DNA of 60,000 bases from Tubiluchus corallicola (lineage: Eukaryota; Priapulida; Priapulimorpha; Priapulimorphida; Tubiluchidae): the NCBI GenBank assembly GCA_030141605.1, contig JAQGDQ010000005.1, positions 1,490,180-1,550,179 on the forward strand, in the 5' to 3' direction. Of the stretch, positions 10,218 to 23,700 are shown piece after piece; the stretch's first letter is position 1, and each line of letters opens with the position of its first letter. The notes beneath the pieces are model-generated. The model was not told where the DNA came from, made no database searches, and saw nothing but the letters and a program-made list of their open reading frames with translations. The position numbers were made by a program, and so were the translations under genes.

Positions 10218-13200
10218 GTAATACGAAATAGATGAGCTGAGGCTTTGATGCAGATTGTAGATGAGATAAGATTATGTTTGATAAATTCAGATATAATACA
10301 GATTAGATTACACGGAAATTAACTTTGAAAACTAAATAAAAAAGGATTATAATTTTTTCTATCTAAAAAACCAGACCCAATGCCATAATTTGCCTAAAAA
10401 ATTTCGATGAAGATGAGAAAAGTTAAGTGGACAAATGTAATAAAAAGCTGCTAGAGTAATTTTCACTTTCAACAGCTTACTTGATATATATATATATATA
10501 GACATTATCTTAATTATACTGAATTATTGATATTATTTTTTACAAAATTAAGAGCAGTGCGTCTTTCAGCCCTCAGAATTACTGCGATAGTAGCTCTCAT
10601 CTTCAGGATCTTTGGCGTTGGCCTCGACTAGTCGCTTACCACGGTAACTGGGCGTGGTGACTGGTAAGGCGTGGTTCGGCATCAGTACAAGACCATTGTG
10701 ACCATAGATAATGATTAAAGATCTCCACGAATGCCGCCCAACCCTGCGTTCCAGACTGAATTTGTAGTTTGTAGCACAAATTCTGATGAAGTTTGTAAAT
10801 TGCTGTTACTTTGATTGACATTCTTAATATGATGCTGTTTTATTAAGATCAGTTTCTTGTGTTTTGTGTCTGCGAATGTTCGAAGGTATCATCATAATTT
10901 TATTTTGAATTATTGTTGGTTTGGAAGGAAACCGATTCTAATTTTTCAAGTTTTGTCTCGCCGTTCGTCGTTCTACAGTACATGCCGTCAAGAAAACCGT
11001 AATTGAGAATATAATATTAACGATATAATACCAGATAAATGGAAACTGTGCAAACTTCACTTGATAAATTGAATTAAATTCTAAATTTTAATAAGTTTCT
11101 GTTAAGGATTTTTAAAGTTAAGCGTTAATTGGAAACAAACCATGTAAGAAATATGCGTAATTGAAGTTTATGACTAAGAACATACAATAATTTTAGCCAA
11201 AGTAATAGTTTTCATTACTGCTTCATCTAAATTGCTGATTGATAATAGTGTAGCTAGAATTTAACACACTGCTGAAATTCTCTTATTTTTTCGTGTGTTG
11301 TAGCATCATTTTTCATGCATTATTTACGGTATTTTTCATTATATATAACTTGTGCACAGTGGCGCAATAACTCTTTGGATGTAAAAGTTAAACTTTGTAA
11401 TAAATAAATAAATAAATCTTTTGGAGTAATCATCACACCCATCAAGTGTTGCAGCATAAAACACAATAACAAATTATATTTATGTATACACAAGAAATCT
11501 TACTGATACAAAATTACTTTGTGCAGAAGCATGAATGCACAACAGAGTTTCTAACGGGCTAAAGATTTCTGTTTGTACTGACCACACATAATTAAATAAA
11601 GTGAATAGCAAAATATTATTAATTTGATAAACATTCTTCTAATTTTCATTTACTGTTAATAGAAAATGATGATTATTTTAGGCCAAACAGTTAGAAGGTT
11701 ATACGTTGAGAGGCACTTTCTGTATAACTTTTTAATGCAATTATCGTTTTCTTTGTAAAATTAGTAGGTGTAGACAGCACGCTACTGCATTAGTATTAGT
11801 AAGACAGACAACTTGTTGACTTTACAAAATTACAGTCACTGGTATGTTATATTGTATTAGAGTGATTGGCAAAAAAGTTGCTCTTTGAGAAATATTGTTT
11901 ATAATTCTGCTATCTGCAGCAACTTTTAAAATTGATTTTTGTTATTAAATGCTATAATATATGATAATAAAACCTGAGCATCATTGGCTCTGATCAGATA
12001 CGGTATACTCATCACGACAAATATGCCGTGATACATCTGAATAGATCTTTGATTTTTATTCTGATACTTGCGTCAAGACTACAGCTCTGCAAATTTACAA
12101 GGTAAATCACTTGCAATGCCAGAGTCTTTTGCAATTAGCATTGCTAAGACAGACATGTGGTGCACTAATCATATGGAAATTTTTTATTAATAAATTGGAA
12201 CATTGCAATTTATGTTTTGAGGTGTCATTTGTCAGTAGAACCCGGTAATCTGGTACATTTTAATTGAATTTTTTATGAAATTGCTTCAAAAGTTTTGCTG
12301 CATAAACAAGTTTCAGCAATCAGGAAGTTTTAGGAGATTTTTCAGGAAAACTGTACTTCAAAATATTAAAAATTCTATTAAAGTTTGATCCAATACAATA
12401 TCGTTTTTTGAAAAAAATAATATGCTGATACAAGAATTGATTTAAAAAATTATTACAGTGATGTGTTGAAAATTGATATCAAGACCTAATGATAATGTCA
12501 TTGTTTTTAGCTTTTTGCTGACTCGCTATAGGAAATCAGTTTTTTGTTTAATTAAAATTACTCGAGTGAAAATAAATAAAAAACCTTTTGCTTATTTAAA
12601 AGTCATTATTATACCGTTTATAAAATATTTCAAGTTGTAACAAAAAATGTGTGATGTGTTGAACATAAAGACTATAGGCTTGCTGAGAAGTTAAGGTGTG
12701 TGCTCTGCAAAAGAACTTAAGCAGTATTGAGCCTGTTGGTAAATGAATTGTGATTGCCAGGATTACTGATCTACACAGGTTTACACACAGGTCTGAAAGT
12801 CCATAAGTTACTAATGAGTTCCTGTCCCGCCAGAACCGTAAGCCTTATGAAATAAGTAGCCTTTATGAAGAGCACAAGTTCGTGGTTACTTTACTTTATA
12901 AACAACTTTTATCATTCACATCCCATTAATATAAGTATTTTACATTTCTTGTGCTTCTGCTATGAGCAGTTTAGTCTTCTTTCTTTAAGTTGTTGGGCTG
13001 ACTAGTGGCTTAACTGGTTGCTGTGCCTTGTCTGGTGAAATCTTAATAAGCGAGGTGAAACATTTTAATGTGAGCTAGGAATTAAGTATTCTTTATTAGA
13101 GTAATAAACCTCTGTAGAAGCAACTCAGTCGAATCTATGAACTAGGCTGTTTAACTCAAAGTGGCCAGTTTTTTTTTGAAAGTATCTTTTGGCTTTATAA

Positions 13201-14929
13201 GTCGAATAGCAACGAGAAGGAGTTATAAAAGCAGATACTGCATATAACATTTTCAATGCTTCGACCTGCTAAAGTTTTTCTTGTGAACATTCAAGGGAAA
13301 TTTGTTGACAGATTTTCTGTGCGAACCTGTATACGATAACTCATCTACTTTTCAAGTTAACAAATTAAAAACACATTTCGCCAGCGGTAAAAGTATTAAG
13401 TTGGTGTGGAAAAAAATACTGTAAGTAATGAGGTAATGGTGATGTAAATGGGGTATTGCTCTTTCATCCTAATAATTGGCAATAGAAAGTGTTGTTTTCA
13501 AGTGTTTAATGTAACTGTAATTAAGTTGTAAATGAAAAGAAATTATTCTGTTCTGTCTGTTCATTTATTTATCCATAAAATACTTAACACAATATAATTA
13601 TCTCTTGGAGTCTGGCTTTGTGCAACAGTGTGCAAATATGGTGTAAGTCTGTTTACAGAAAATTTTGATGAAGAGGACAAAAAATAATACAGGTCCTGTA
13701 AATTTCAGGACATCTTGCGTTTTCAGCAATATGTTCTATTGTCGTTCTATAAAACTATTTATATAGTGAGTTATTGTGTTTGTAACAGCAGTATATTTTA
13801 CTTTTCTGATAAACTTCTCATTGGTACAGGAAAGCAGTAGCTAAAATGTTCTACTTAAAACAGTAATGGTGTCATTGGTATGGCTGTAATGCATGTTTCT
13901 TTTGCTATCTTTTGCTGTTGTGAAGCTAGTTTAGTAAGTCAAAATGAACAATATGCTGTACCTACCTGGTTTGATTTTCAGTGGTGCACTAAATTTGGGC
14001 ATCAGTCTGGCAGGTGAAATTGTCTTGATGAGATACTTTTGCTAGTGGTGGGTGATACCACCGATTGCATGTAATCGCGATTACCGATTACTTTTGGTCA
14101 GTAATCGATTACTGATGTCTATCATTGGCATATGCTTCCAAGCGGGGTTGCTTTACACATCTGTACTGCCCAGTGCATACTAAAGCTTCACTGAACTCAC
14201 TGAAGGTGGAGCAATACGAGCTGTGTGTTTGAGATTGTTTACATTTGCAGTTTACTAACTGATGTCAAAAATTATTTCAGATGCACTTTGCATAAATCTC
14301 ACAGTACTGCCATTAGTGTCTTTCCTAGCTAAATATCACCCAAGCAGATAATGCTTCTTAGTCAGTAGGCCCTGTGCATAACTATTCTTTCTAACAATTA
14401 TTTTAGCATTATAGCTTCAAAGATTACTGTTACGTTTTCTTATCATAGTGAAGCATGCAGGGTCAGTGCGCAAAATTTGATTTATAAGGGGATGCCACAC
14501 CAAAATGAGGAATATGGTTGCAGAGCTCTACTACACAACCGACAGCAAACAAATGTTTTATCGATCATTTATAGGGTAATGCCGTGGCTGTCAAGCAGTG
14601 CATGTGGGTAAAACCTGTTCATCATAATCTAGACACTTTTTCGTCCAGTATTCTAGGCACCTACAGTTAAAGCTGCTGAACTAAGTTCCACATTAAATTA
14701 TTGTGTAAATAATTTATATAATCTTAATTTCAAGAATACTTGTTGAAACTACTAATTAGTGGAATAAGCCTGAATTTATGAAGCCATACTGTCTGAAAGG
14801 AAATGTGAAAAGGTCAGAACCAAGCATGATTTGAGTGGGCTATTGTTGTTAACCTCTCAGAGCTAAAATCATGGAAATTCGCTATAATTTTCTTATCTCC
14901 AATTACTGATAATTATATTTAAATCTCAA

Positions 14930-15110
14930 AGTCGGGAACCCCAAACCCGAACTTTTCATCACAATCCGAACCTCGATCCCGAAAACTTGATCTTGAACAC
15001 CGAAAAATCCAGACCCCAAACTCAATTAGTGGTTGGAACGCCGATCCCAAACCGCTGACTCTGAACCAAACCTCGATCCCATTCTGGACTTGGGACACCC
15101 CTAATCAACA
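14930..15110. repeat. degenerate C-rich low-complexity segment
   Basis: About 180 bases of loosely repeated CCCGAACC, CTCGATCCC and CCGATCCC words inside AT-rich DNA. No open frame spans it. It looks like an eroded minisatellite. Confidence 0.6.
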
Positions 15111-17695
15111 GCATATAAATGTTAATGTTTAATAGAAATACTAGGTACATATAAATTTGCTGTGTTACATTGAAGTTTTACAAAATTCACTGTAAACGCT
15201 GTACTTGAAAAGTATGAATTTTTGATCAAATGACTCTTACATACATCATAAAAAACTGAGAGCCTCCAATTACTGATTGCTCAAAAACCTATCTGGTGAG
15301 CATGTAATAAATTTAGCAGAATTTTGTAAATTTTAATCTAATATTTTGCAAATTGTTGTTATTGGGTTTTTCACTTGCATGTTAGCTATAGTAGCTCTAT
15401 AGCTGATTTGTCAAAATGAACTGGCTGATCATCATGTCAGGTTTTTGTTGAATTGTGTTGAATTTTGTTGATTTATATCATGTTATAGTTTTTGGAAAAT
15501 TCTTGCTGTACAAATTTTTGTAGTGCAGCTGTTTTGCTTGCATGGCAGGGCAATGCACACGGAACACCAGTGAATATTTTGCTTCTTAGTGAGCATTGAG
15601 TGGTTTTTATGAGAGTATCAAAGTTATGCCGCTGTTGAGTGTTGAGTAGTTTATTGCAACATATTGCTGTAGAGAGTCTTACATTTTGCTTTGGATTCCA
15701 CTTCTCTTGGTTCTTAAAATCAAATTTATAGGCAAAGTGCATTTAGTATATTAACTGCATTTTATTGCTGTTCCGGGAATGTGTGTGTTTACTGCTGTTT
15801 TATTATGCCACACACCTAAAAACAAGATTAGGAATACATATATGTGCGTGGATTTGTGCTTTAAAATTTTTTGCTGGTTCGTAAATATTAAAAGGCATTA
15901 AAAGTAATTTTACAATCAGCACAGCGCCTAAAGTTTTTTCTGCCATACTTACAGCAGTTTCTTAGAATGGTGAATAACATCATAGACTGTCATAAAACAA
16001 TCATGTAGTTAAAAAAATTGTGTGGCATGCATTGATAGACATAAAAGTGCTATAGGTGTTTACGGTACGTAATTGAATCCACAATATTAATTGTGGTTAT
16101 TTTTCCCTGTATTAGACTTAACAATTAATGTGGACTGTGATTGCAACAAAAACAGTGCATAAGGTGTCATCTGTAGGTTTCTAGTTGCTTCTACTCAACA
16201 ACTGCCACCAGAACAGCTTGCAGAAAGCCAAAGTTGCAAAATACTTTGCCCATGCTTTTTAATTAGCAAGCAGGTTAATTTTTCCTGAGCAGTAGCTTTA
16301 TAAAGACCAGTTTACCAGTTACTGCACTAGTTCATTTTTAAGCAAAGCAACTGGCATGCAAAATTCCCTTAAAAGGTTTGCGGCTACATAATATATATTT
16401 CCAGATAAAAATCAATGTGGTTGCCACTGGATACTTTACTAGCAAAGTAGATGTAACTAGCATAGTAATAGATCAATATAATTTTCTTTGACGTGGATCA
16501 AAATGCAGAATTAAATTTTAGACATTGCCGTAACGGGAAAATGGGTGTCGGAGAAACCCAGAGCAGTTAAAAACTAATCTATATTCAATAAACTGGGAAT
16601 AGTTGAGTGATGATGGTCTTTGGTTAGCTGCTGAAGTTAAGTAGCATCGTAGCTGGTTAGTAAAAGGATAGGCGACCACTGGAAAATTGCTTTTGGGCAG
16701 TTTTATGTGCCTTGCTGCTTCTGTCTAATTTTCTCATTGAGCATGTACGTACACACATCTGAACATGGTAGGTTTAGTGTCTCAGTAGTTTAGTAGTTTA
16801 GTTAGAGAAGATTCAGTATGACCACAATAATCTACATTGGTAAGCATTGCAAATGAGTTCTGAGTCACCACTTGCAGAGTATCAATCTGTATAAAAAACA
16901 ACTAATTTTTAGTGATGTTTACTGCAGGTTTTTTAGTTTATAGAATTAACTTCACTTGTAGATTATTCCTTAAAAAATTACAAAAATACTTAATCTTTGT
17001 TACAGTTTGTATTCCTCTGCATTTTAAAAATTCACGAAGCAAGGAAGAGTTTTTACAAATTCCAGTGGTATTCCATGTTATACATAGCATATTAAACCTT
17101 TACCACTTCATGAAATGTTTTGGCTAGATAATTATTACAATATTTTTGCTTTTGAATATTTGCATTTTACACATTTGCCCATGTTTTTCTACATCTATAT
17201 CTTATCAATGCTTTCATTATTTTTTGATGGCAAAATTACATTCCTTTATTGCAGGTTAACATATCATTCTATATAACACCCGTAAATTACATAATAAAGT
17301 TGTGAAATTTTATTGAACGTTACCATAGTATCGATACTGTTAGTGAGACATATGTTCGTAAACAGAAACTTTTACTTAAATGGTGAGACTTTTCTTAAAA
17401 TAGGGCAGTTTTAGCTGAAATCAGATGTGAACAAAATAACTAGAGATATTAGTATATTCTTTAAATACAGTGATTATAACTTACTTACAATGAATTGCAA
17501 AGACCCAAGTTATCTATTAAGTGACATCAATGTGCACACTTTTGTACTTCGTTTGTGTGTTAGAGAACATTTTATAATTAATCATTTTAAAAACTTGTTA
17601 TGTTACATTTTATGTCACCGCCAATTTCTTTTTTGAATTATTAGATCTGTATGGATACTTTGGTTTTGAAATCGTCAAATTCAAACTTTTTTCAG

Positions 17696-17744
17696 GTTGT
17701 AATGTTGTTTTAACCAAGTTTGAGGAGCGATCACTACTTAGAAA
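17696..17744 (+). other. likely 5' untranslated part of the first iRhom coding exon
   Basis: A T-rich tract ends in TTTTTTCAG at 17695, a good acceptor. The following 49 bases have an in-frame TAG at 17739-17741 before the ATG. This suggests at least one noncoding 5' exon further left, so the promoter probably lies in the 8-17 kb gene-poor region. Confidence 0.5.
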
Positions 17745-20700
17745 ATGTCTGGAGGAAGTGACTCGAATTTACCCCATTCCAGTTCTTCTGAAGCTAGAGC
17801 TGACAGAGACAGACCCTTCCAAATGCCACGCTCCCAGAGTGTCACTGAACGAGCTAAACAGTAAGTTCATCATTACCGTGTTTATTAATAATTTGTGGCA
17901 TGTATATAAAATTTTTGACGTAACATTCTTTCTAACCATTTGTAGTTTATCCAGGTAATTATTATATCTTGTGCATCAAAATATTTGCAAGTGTTGGCTT
18001 CTACTTTGTGAAGATTTGTGAGTTCTTTGCAGGTCATTTTAGGAAATTGTTTTTTAACTTTGCACAGTCCTTCAAATCACAAGGCTAAAACTATCATAGT
18101 TTCTATGCCCTATGGTACCTTTTCAGTGTTTTGTTTGTTTGGATTATTACTGGTTAAGAAAATTAACTAAGTCTCATTCTTTAACGAGGTGTTTTTACTA
18201 ATAATACACTCTGCTAATAGCTTGTTTTTTTACACGAATAAGCAGGGTGACCTTTGACAAAGTGAGTGTGTAACATTTTGGTTTTTGAAATGTTATAGAA
18301 ACACACTATTGCATCTCTTCTTCCCAGTTAACTTTATTAATGTAATTTTTATTATCTTTCCTACGTGTAAATAAATGTAATGTACATTTTTCACAGAATT
18401 TGCAATTAATTTTTTTTTTGTCTTACAGTTACGTGAAACGTGGTACTGCTGAGTTTTTTGGACTAAAAAATGACGTTGATCCATTAGCTAAATATCACCA
18501 ACGTAGGTTACGACTCACGCAAAAACAGTGTGGTAATTTGAAGGCAGAATGTTACAGTGAGCCAGGCTGTAAGTAAAAAAATCTAATACTAGTAATAAAG
18601 TACGTCTTATAAAACAACAATAAGCTTGACTAGAGTTTAGCAGGTTTGTCTATATTTTCAACTTTTTTTATTTACCTGTAGCAAACTCTAACCAAGAATT
18701 TACAAGCAATATTTGCTCACAAAATTCCTACAACAAAAAACCACTTTGCCAGATGTACCTCACAGTTAGTTAAAACATATTAGTTTTCTAATGTTGTGAT
18801 ACAGTTCCCCCTATGCAAAAAGACAAAAATATGAAAACATTTACGAATAACGTGTGTTTACATATTTTAAAGTTCCAAATTCAGCAAATTAATATTAATT
18901 GGTTTACCTACACATTGCATATAACTGTAGACTTCCCATAAATACAGTATATTAGTGAACAAATATTGCACTTATAGATTTTCACTGATTAGCCCAAATA
19001 TTTTAAGAGTATGGTAAACTGCACATTATTAGAAATAATAGCAGTTCAAAATGTGTGTGTCCAAGAACATAAATGGTTATTAACTTTGGAAATCATCTTC
19101 TGACTTATCATGTTGGCAAAATTGTGTTCGAGTATGATCAGCATGCATGAATTGTAAGTTTTTCATATGTACTGTGGGAGAGTGTGTCTATGGTTTAGTG
19201 CACATATACGGTTCATTACTGCTGATAACTAACAATGTTTTATCCTTGTTTGTGACGGGTTGACTATTATACTGTTTGTTGGTTATATTAGCTTTATATT
19301 TTCTTAAATTTTTTACTAAATATGTAAACAAAATTAATATACGCACAATAATTAACGGAGCAAACAAATGCATATTCAGATTATCACATTGCCTCCATGC
19401 TTAGTGTTTCTTGTTAATTGCCAGTACAAGATAACACATAGCTGGCATACGACATCATAAATGTTTGTTTGCACTCAAAAATCCGCAGCATGTCATATCC
19501 GCCAGTACATATGCAAGCACTCGACCAACTGCCATCGAAACTTTTAGGTACATTGGCACTGCCAAGCTTTTCTGTGCATGGTATAGCGTTGTTTGATCCT
19601 GGGCCACCTTCAGCCAATTGGACCGATTTCTCAGAATTGGTCCCCTCACACATTAGGGGGTCCCACAGTGGAAAGTAAGATAACCTACTTTTTTGGTTCT
19701 TCATGTGTACACGATAATGCAATGTGTGTGCTGCCATTTTTTATACCAGTTACTGCAGCTGTAGTAAATCCTCGTTATAATGGACTCATTGGGGAGGGGC
19801 TGGATAGGTATAATTGAGAGACGCCTCCACCCCCTTATATAGCATGTCGTATTGGAAGAAGAAACTATCAAGTGAAGAGTTTATAAATTAGTTTCTCTAA
19901 CGTTTACTAATTCTCATAAATGCTAAACAATTCTCTATAGCTTGCTTCCATAATTAGGTTAATAACATGCTGATATTGGATAAACTTGTATTCGCTGCTG
20001 TATTTTCATTTTTCATATACAAATATTGTACTACTAATTATTATGCACATTATCTATTATTATTGATTAATATTATTATTATGCACATTAAAATCTATTT
20101 CGTGCTGGGATTGAAGGATTAAACTAGTGGACTGGCTAGTACCATTTAAACCTGCTTTAAGCAGTCCTGTGCTGTGTGTGCCATTGCGAGGGGATTTCTG
20201 TGCAAATTTGTAAGTTGTGATATTACACAAATGGGAATAGGCAGCTAGAAGAAGCATGAATATAAATATGAATGGGAGTGTAGAAGTGGTAAAATTTTAC
20301 ATCAATAGATAATAGCTTCATTATAATGGCTGTTTCATGCATAACCTTAACAACCCCCGATTAAGTAAAAATACATTGTAGCCCGCTATATCCAAAGTCA
20401 CTTATAACGTGGGTTTGTTATAAAGAGGGTTTATTGTTAGAAATCCGAAAACGCACATCTGCTCACAAAAAGCTTGCTGTTGTGCTGTTACTTGTTTTCA
20501 TTTTTTCAGAATAAAAAATAAATTGATGTTTTTAGTAAGCCATTTTTAATAAAATAAGTGATGTTGTTTTCCATATAAGTATAAAGCCTATGGTGGCTTA
20601 CTTCTGCTGTTCTACAGACTTGGGCTGCTTGTCAAAATTTTTTCCAGTAGGACCTCACACCTTCAAAGGCCGGCCCTGTTTTAATCCACAATGAGTATTC

Positions 20701-23700
20701 TCGCAGTAGCAGTGAGTGGAGCAATTAGTACAAATACCCCCACAATTGGCGATCAATGTATTAATTATAATGATACTGCATTACAAAAAGTGTCTACATA
20801 AACAGTGCCCTGTGCAGTTGTTGTTATGAGCTAATCATTAAGTGCAACTACTTCAATTGAAAATATACCATTAGATTAATTTATTTTTAGCTGGAACACA
20901 TCTGCCTCCTGTGCGAGATATTCGGGATCCTCTTGCTCGTCCAGCTGGGATAGGTCGCTTTGAATCAGTAGACAGTGCTGCTTCCGGCAGACGTAGTTTG
21001 TACAATGTACCAAGCTCAGGAGGAACATCAGTTAAAAAGGAATCCGTTGCTAAGATGACTCTTGGTGGAATGGCCACACTACTTAAGGTATTGTTACATG
21101 TTACATCTGTAGCTGTTGGCTGTTGAGTTTTGATAGTTGTAACTTAGGGAAGTTGTGGTGTGACGTAAAAAACACTACTCCTCGAAACCATGAATTAAAT
21201 TTATTTAAGGATTTAAATTGAATCATAAATGGGAACAAGTGGTCTTTAAAGGCGTTTTGGCAGTAAAATCCGAAACTTATTCAGTTGTTATCAAAAAAGT
21301 CTAGGAATTAAGTTGTACATAATATTTGTTATTGATCCTGTGGAAAATTAATTTAATTGTTTTTGTTTTGCTATGTGATTTTTCTGATTTTTGGAAAAGA
21401 TTTGGCGAGGGAAATACTCAAAATCTTTAATTTTGTTGGTAGTTAACATTGATTTTCTTAGTTTAATATGGTCAATGTTAATGAAATCTGAAACAAAAAA
21501 AAACTCGTAACAATAATTCCATACGACAAAGTGCTTGGTTCAAAATTAAATAGCTGTAAAATTATTTTCAGGCCTCCATGAAAATGCGTCGAACGATCGA
21601 TAAGAAACGACCTACTTATATACAAAGCCGCAGTTATGCACCAGCCAGTGTGACTGAAGATTTGATGGACAGTTTTCCTGTAACACCGTCTTTAACTGCT
21701 GTTAGTTTTCTTGTTTATTTTAATTGCTGTAATTTGTTTGTAACATGTCACCAAAGGTTAGATTTGGTGGTTATGAGTTGATACTGTGGGTTTAACAAAT
21801 ACGTACGATATTGCCAGCACAAATAGAAAATGTATCTGTTGTGCTGTATTAGTGCACGAGAAATGTTTCACTGTAGGTTACTAACAAAACGTATTGTTTT
21901 GGGCCATGCACAATTAAACATTAGCAAAACATTAGTGTTGCTCATATTTTAGTACAATTTAAATGGATTTATATGTTCAATGATTTATGTATTTATTTTC
22001 ACAGACACCAGCTACTGCAGATGTTTTTGATTCGTCAAGTTTCATGGACGATGTGTTTTTCGATGTAGCCACACCAAGTCCCACGGTGGCTCATGTAACT
22101 AGGCTTCCTCAACCTCGATTCCCAGTTTTATCACATCTGACAGAGGAAAATATCCCATCTACATCCACAGCTCCTTCGAGTCGTAGAGCTGAGCCCTTAT
22201 ATCCGGATTTGAAAGAAGTTGAATATCGACCAGAACCCGTTTGGAAGGAAATTGTAACTGAGGAAACAGATTCAAGAGAAGCTAGACCGTAAGTAAAACT
22301 TGTTTCATGGATTTTTCAAAAGCGGTTGTATTGCAAAGTAGTCACGTTGTCAAGCTAAAATCAAATTATGTATAAGAAATATGAAAATTTACGTATAAAA
22401 TTTTTTTCAAGAAATAAATGATTTAATTTTTGTGCTACAATTTGCCACTTATAGAAGATATCCAGAATTTGACTATTCCGTTCCCCACAAAACTGCTTTT
22501 TTTCTATTGTACAATGCCTTTGTTGAACCGAAAAATTCCGCATCAATTTGTTCCATTGACTTTTCTTATTTTATTAAATGCAATTTTGGTATTGTGATTT
22601 TTTCCCTGTATGTATTTTTCTCGTAGTGTGCAATTCAGAAGATTTCTGATTCCTAATTCAAATTTAATGTGTTACTTGATTTTTATCTTGACTAAAATTT
22701 ACTAAACTAAAATGATTATATATTGGCCTTTCCTAAACAGGCGTGTAAGTACATGGCAAAGGCGTACTCCAGAAGCTACTGCTGTTCCAATGGCAAAAGA
22801 GGGTGACATTGGCTTAAGACGAATCTGGGATAAAATTCTCGATAGAGTATGTATCAGGTTTTATTTTTGTCTAAACTGAACAGATTTAATTGTTTTTGTT
22901 AGAATTAAGTTGAGCATATGACAGAACTTACATTTTTAGTGTAATTATTTTCTTGTACATATTAGGCACTTGACAATTCTGAGAGACGGCGATTGGGCAT
23001 AGGTGCATTAGGTGACTGTTTAAATCGACGTTGGAGAAGAGACAGAATCAATTCTGATGTCAAGAAGCAATTAGATGATATCAGTGATCACAGGTGTTTT
23101 TCTCTTACATTTTTCTGTGCTGCTACTGTTTAAAAACTATTTGCAAACGTTGACTCAATGATGGTGTAGATGTGCGAACCTTGTTGGTCCATAATGGTCA
23201 ATTGGCAATTTGGGTATAGAGTATATATGTATATATACATATTTACTGCCTTGAATGTCCATATGTCACAACTATCCTTAATTATTTTGGCAGGTTATTG
23301 TATAGTTTGTTTGCTGTTTGTACTAGGCCAACACAATTGTAATGAATAAAATAAATGCAAGTTGATATATTACAGGTGCTTACAAAGAAAGAAGTTATGC
23401 AAGTTTTGCCAGCTGGTTAAGTCTGGCTTTATGTACTTAAGCTTTATGTACTTGAGTTCTTCAAAATTTGAAAAATTAAAGACAAGTACCTGCAGAAAAC
23501 TAATTGCTAAAAATTGTTCAACTTTTTTGGAAACAATTTTATTTATAGTTTGGAAACTGTTTTTGTTTATCAAATCTTAACTTTTAAACTGAGTGTGAAA
23601 TTCTGTGTACATAATTATTCTTTTGTCTATGAACTTATGCTTTGTATTCTAGACCTTATTTCACATACTGGGTAACTATTGTACAGATCATAATATGCAT

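Larger units (their letters stand above)
8171..17695. other. gene-poor region between HAPSTR1 and iRhom
   Basis: No convincing exon. It holds the tandem duplication at 9015, the purine-rich tract at 9829, the hAT-like element at 10037, a GC-richer patch around 10560-10770, a hAT-like terminus near 14043 and a low-complexity CCGAACC/GATCCCG segment at 14930-15110. It may also hold the iRhom promoter and noncoding 5' exons, which I could not place. The 89-codon minus-strand frame at 15473-15742 is unrecognised. Confidence 0.6.

Noticed and set aside
10560-10821. GC-richer patch with a 61-codon minus-strand frame and a GTAAGC donor-like site
   Set aside because: Could be a first exon of an unknown transcript, but no continuation exon or protein family was found, so it is not annotated as a gene.
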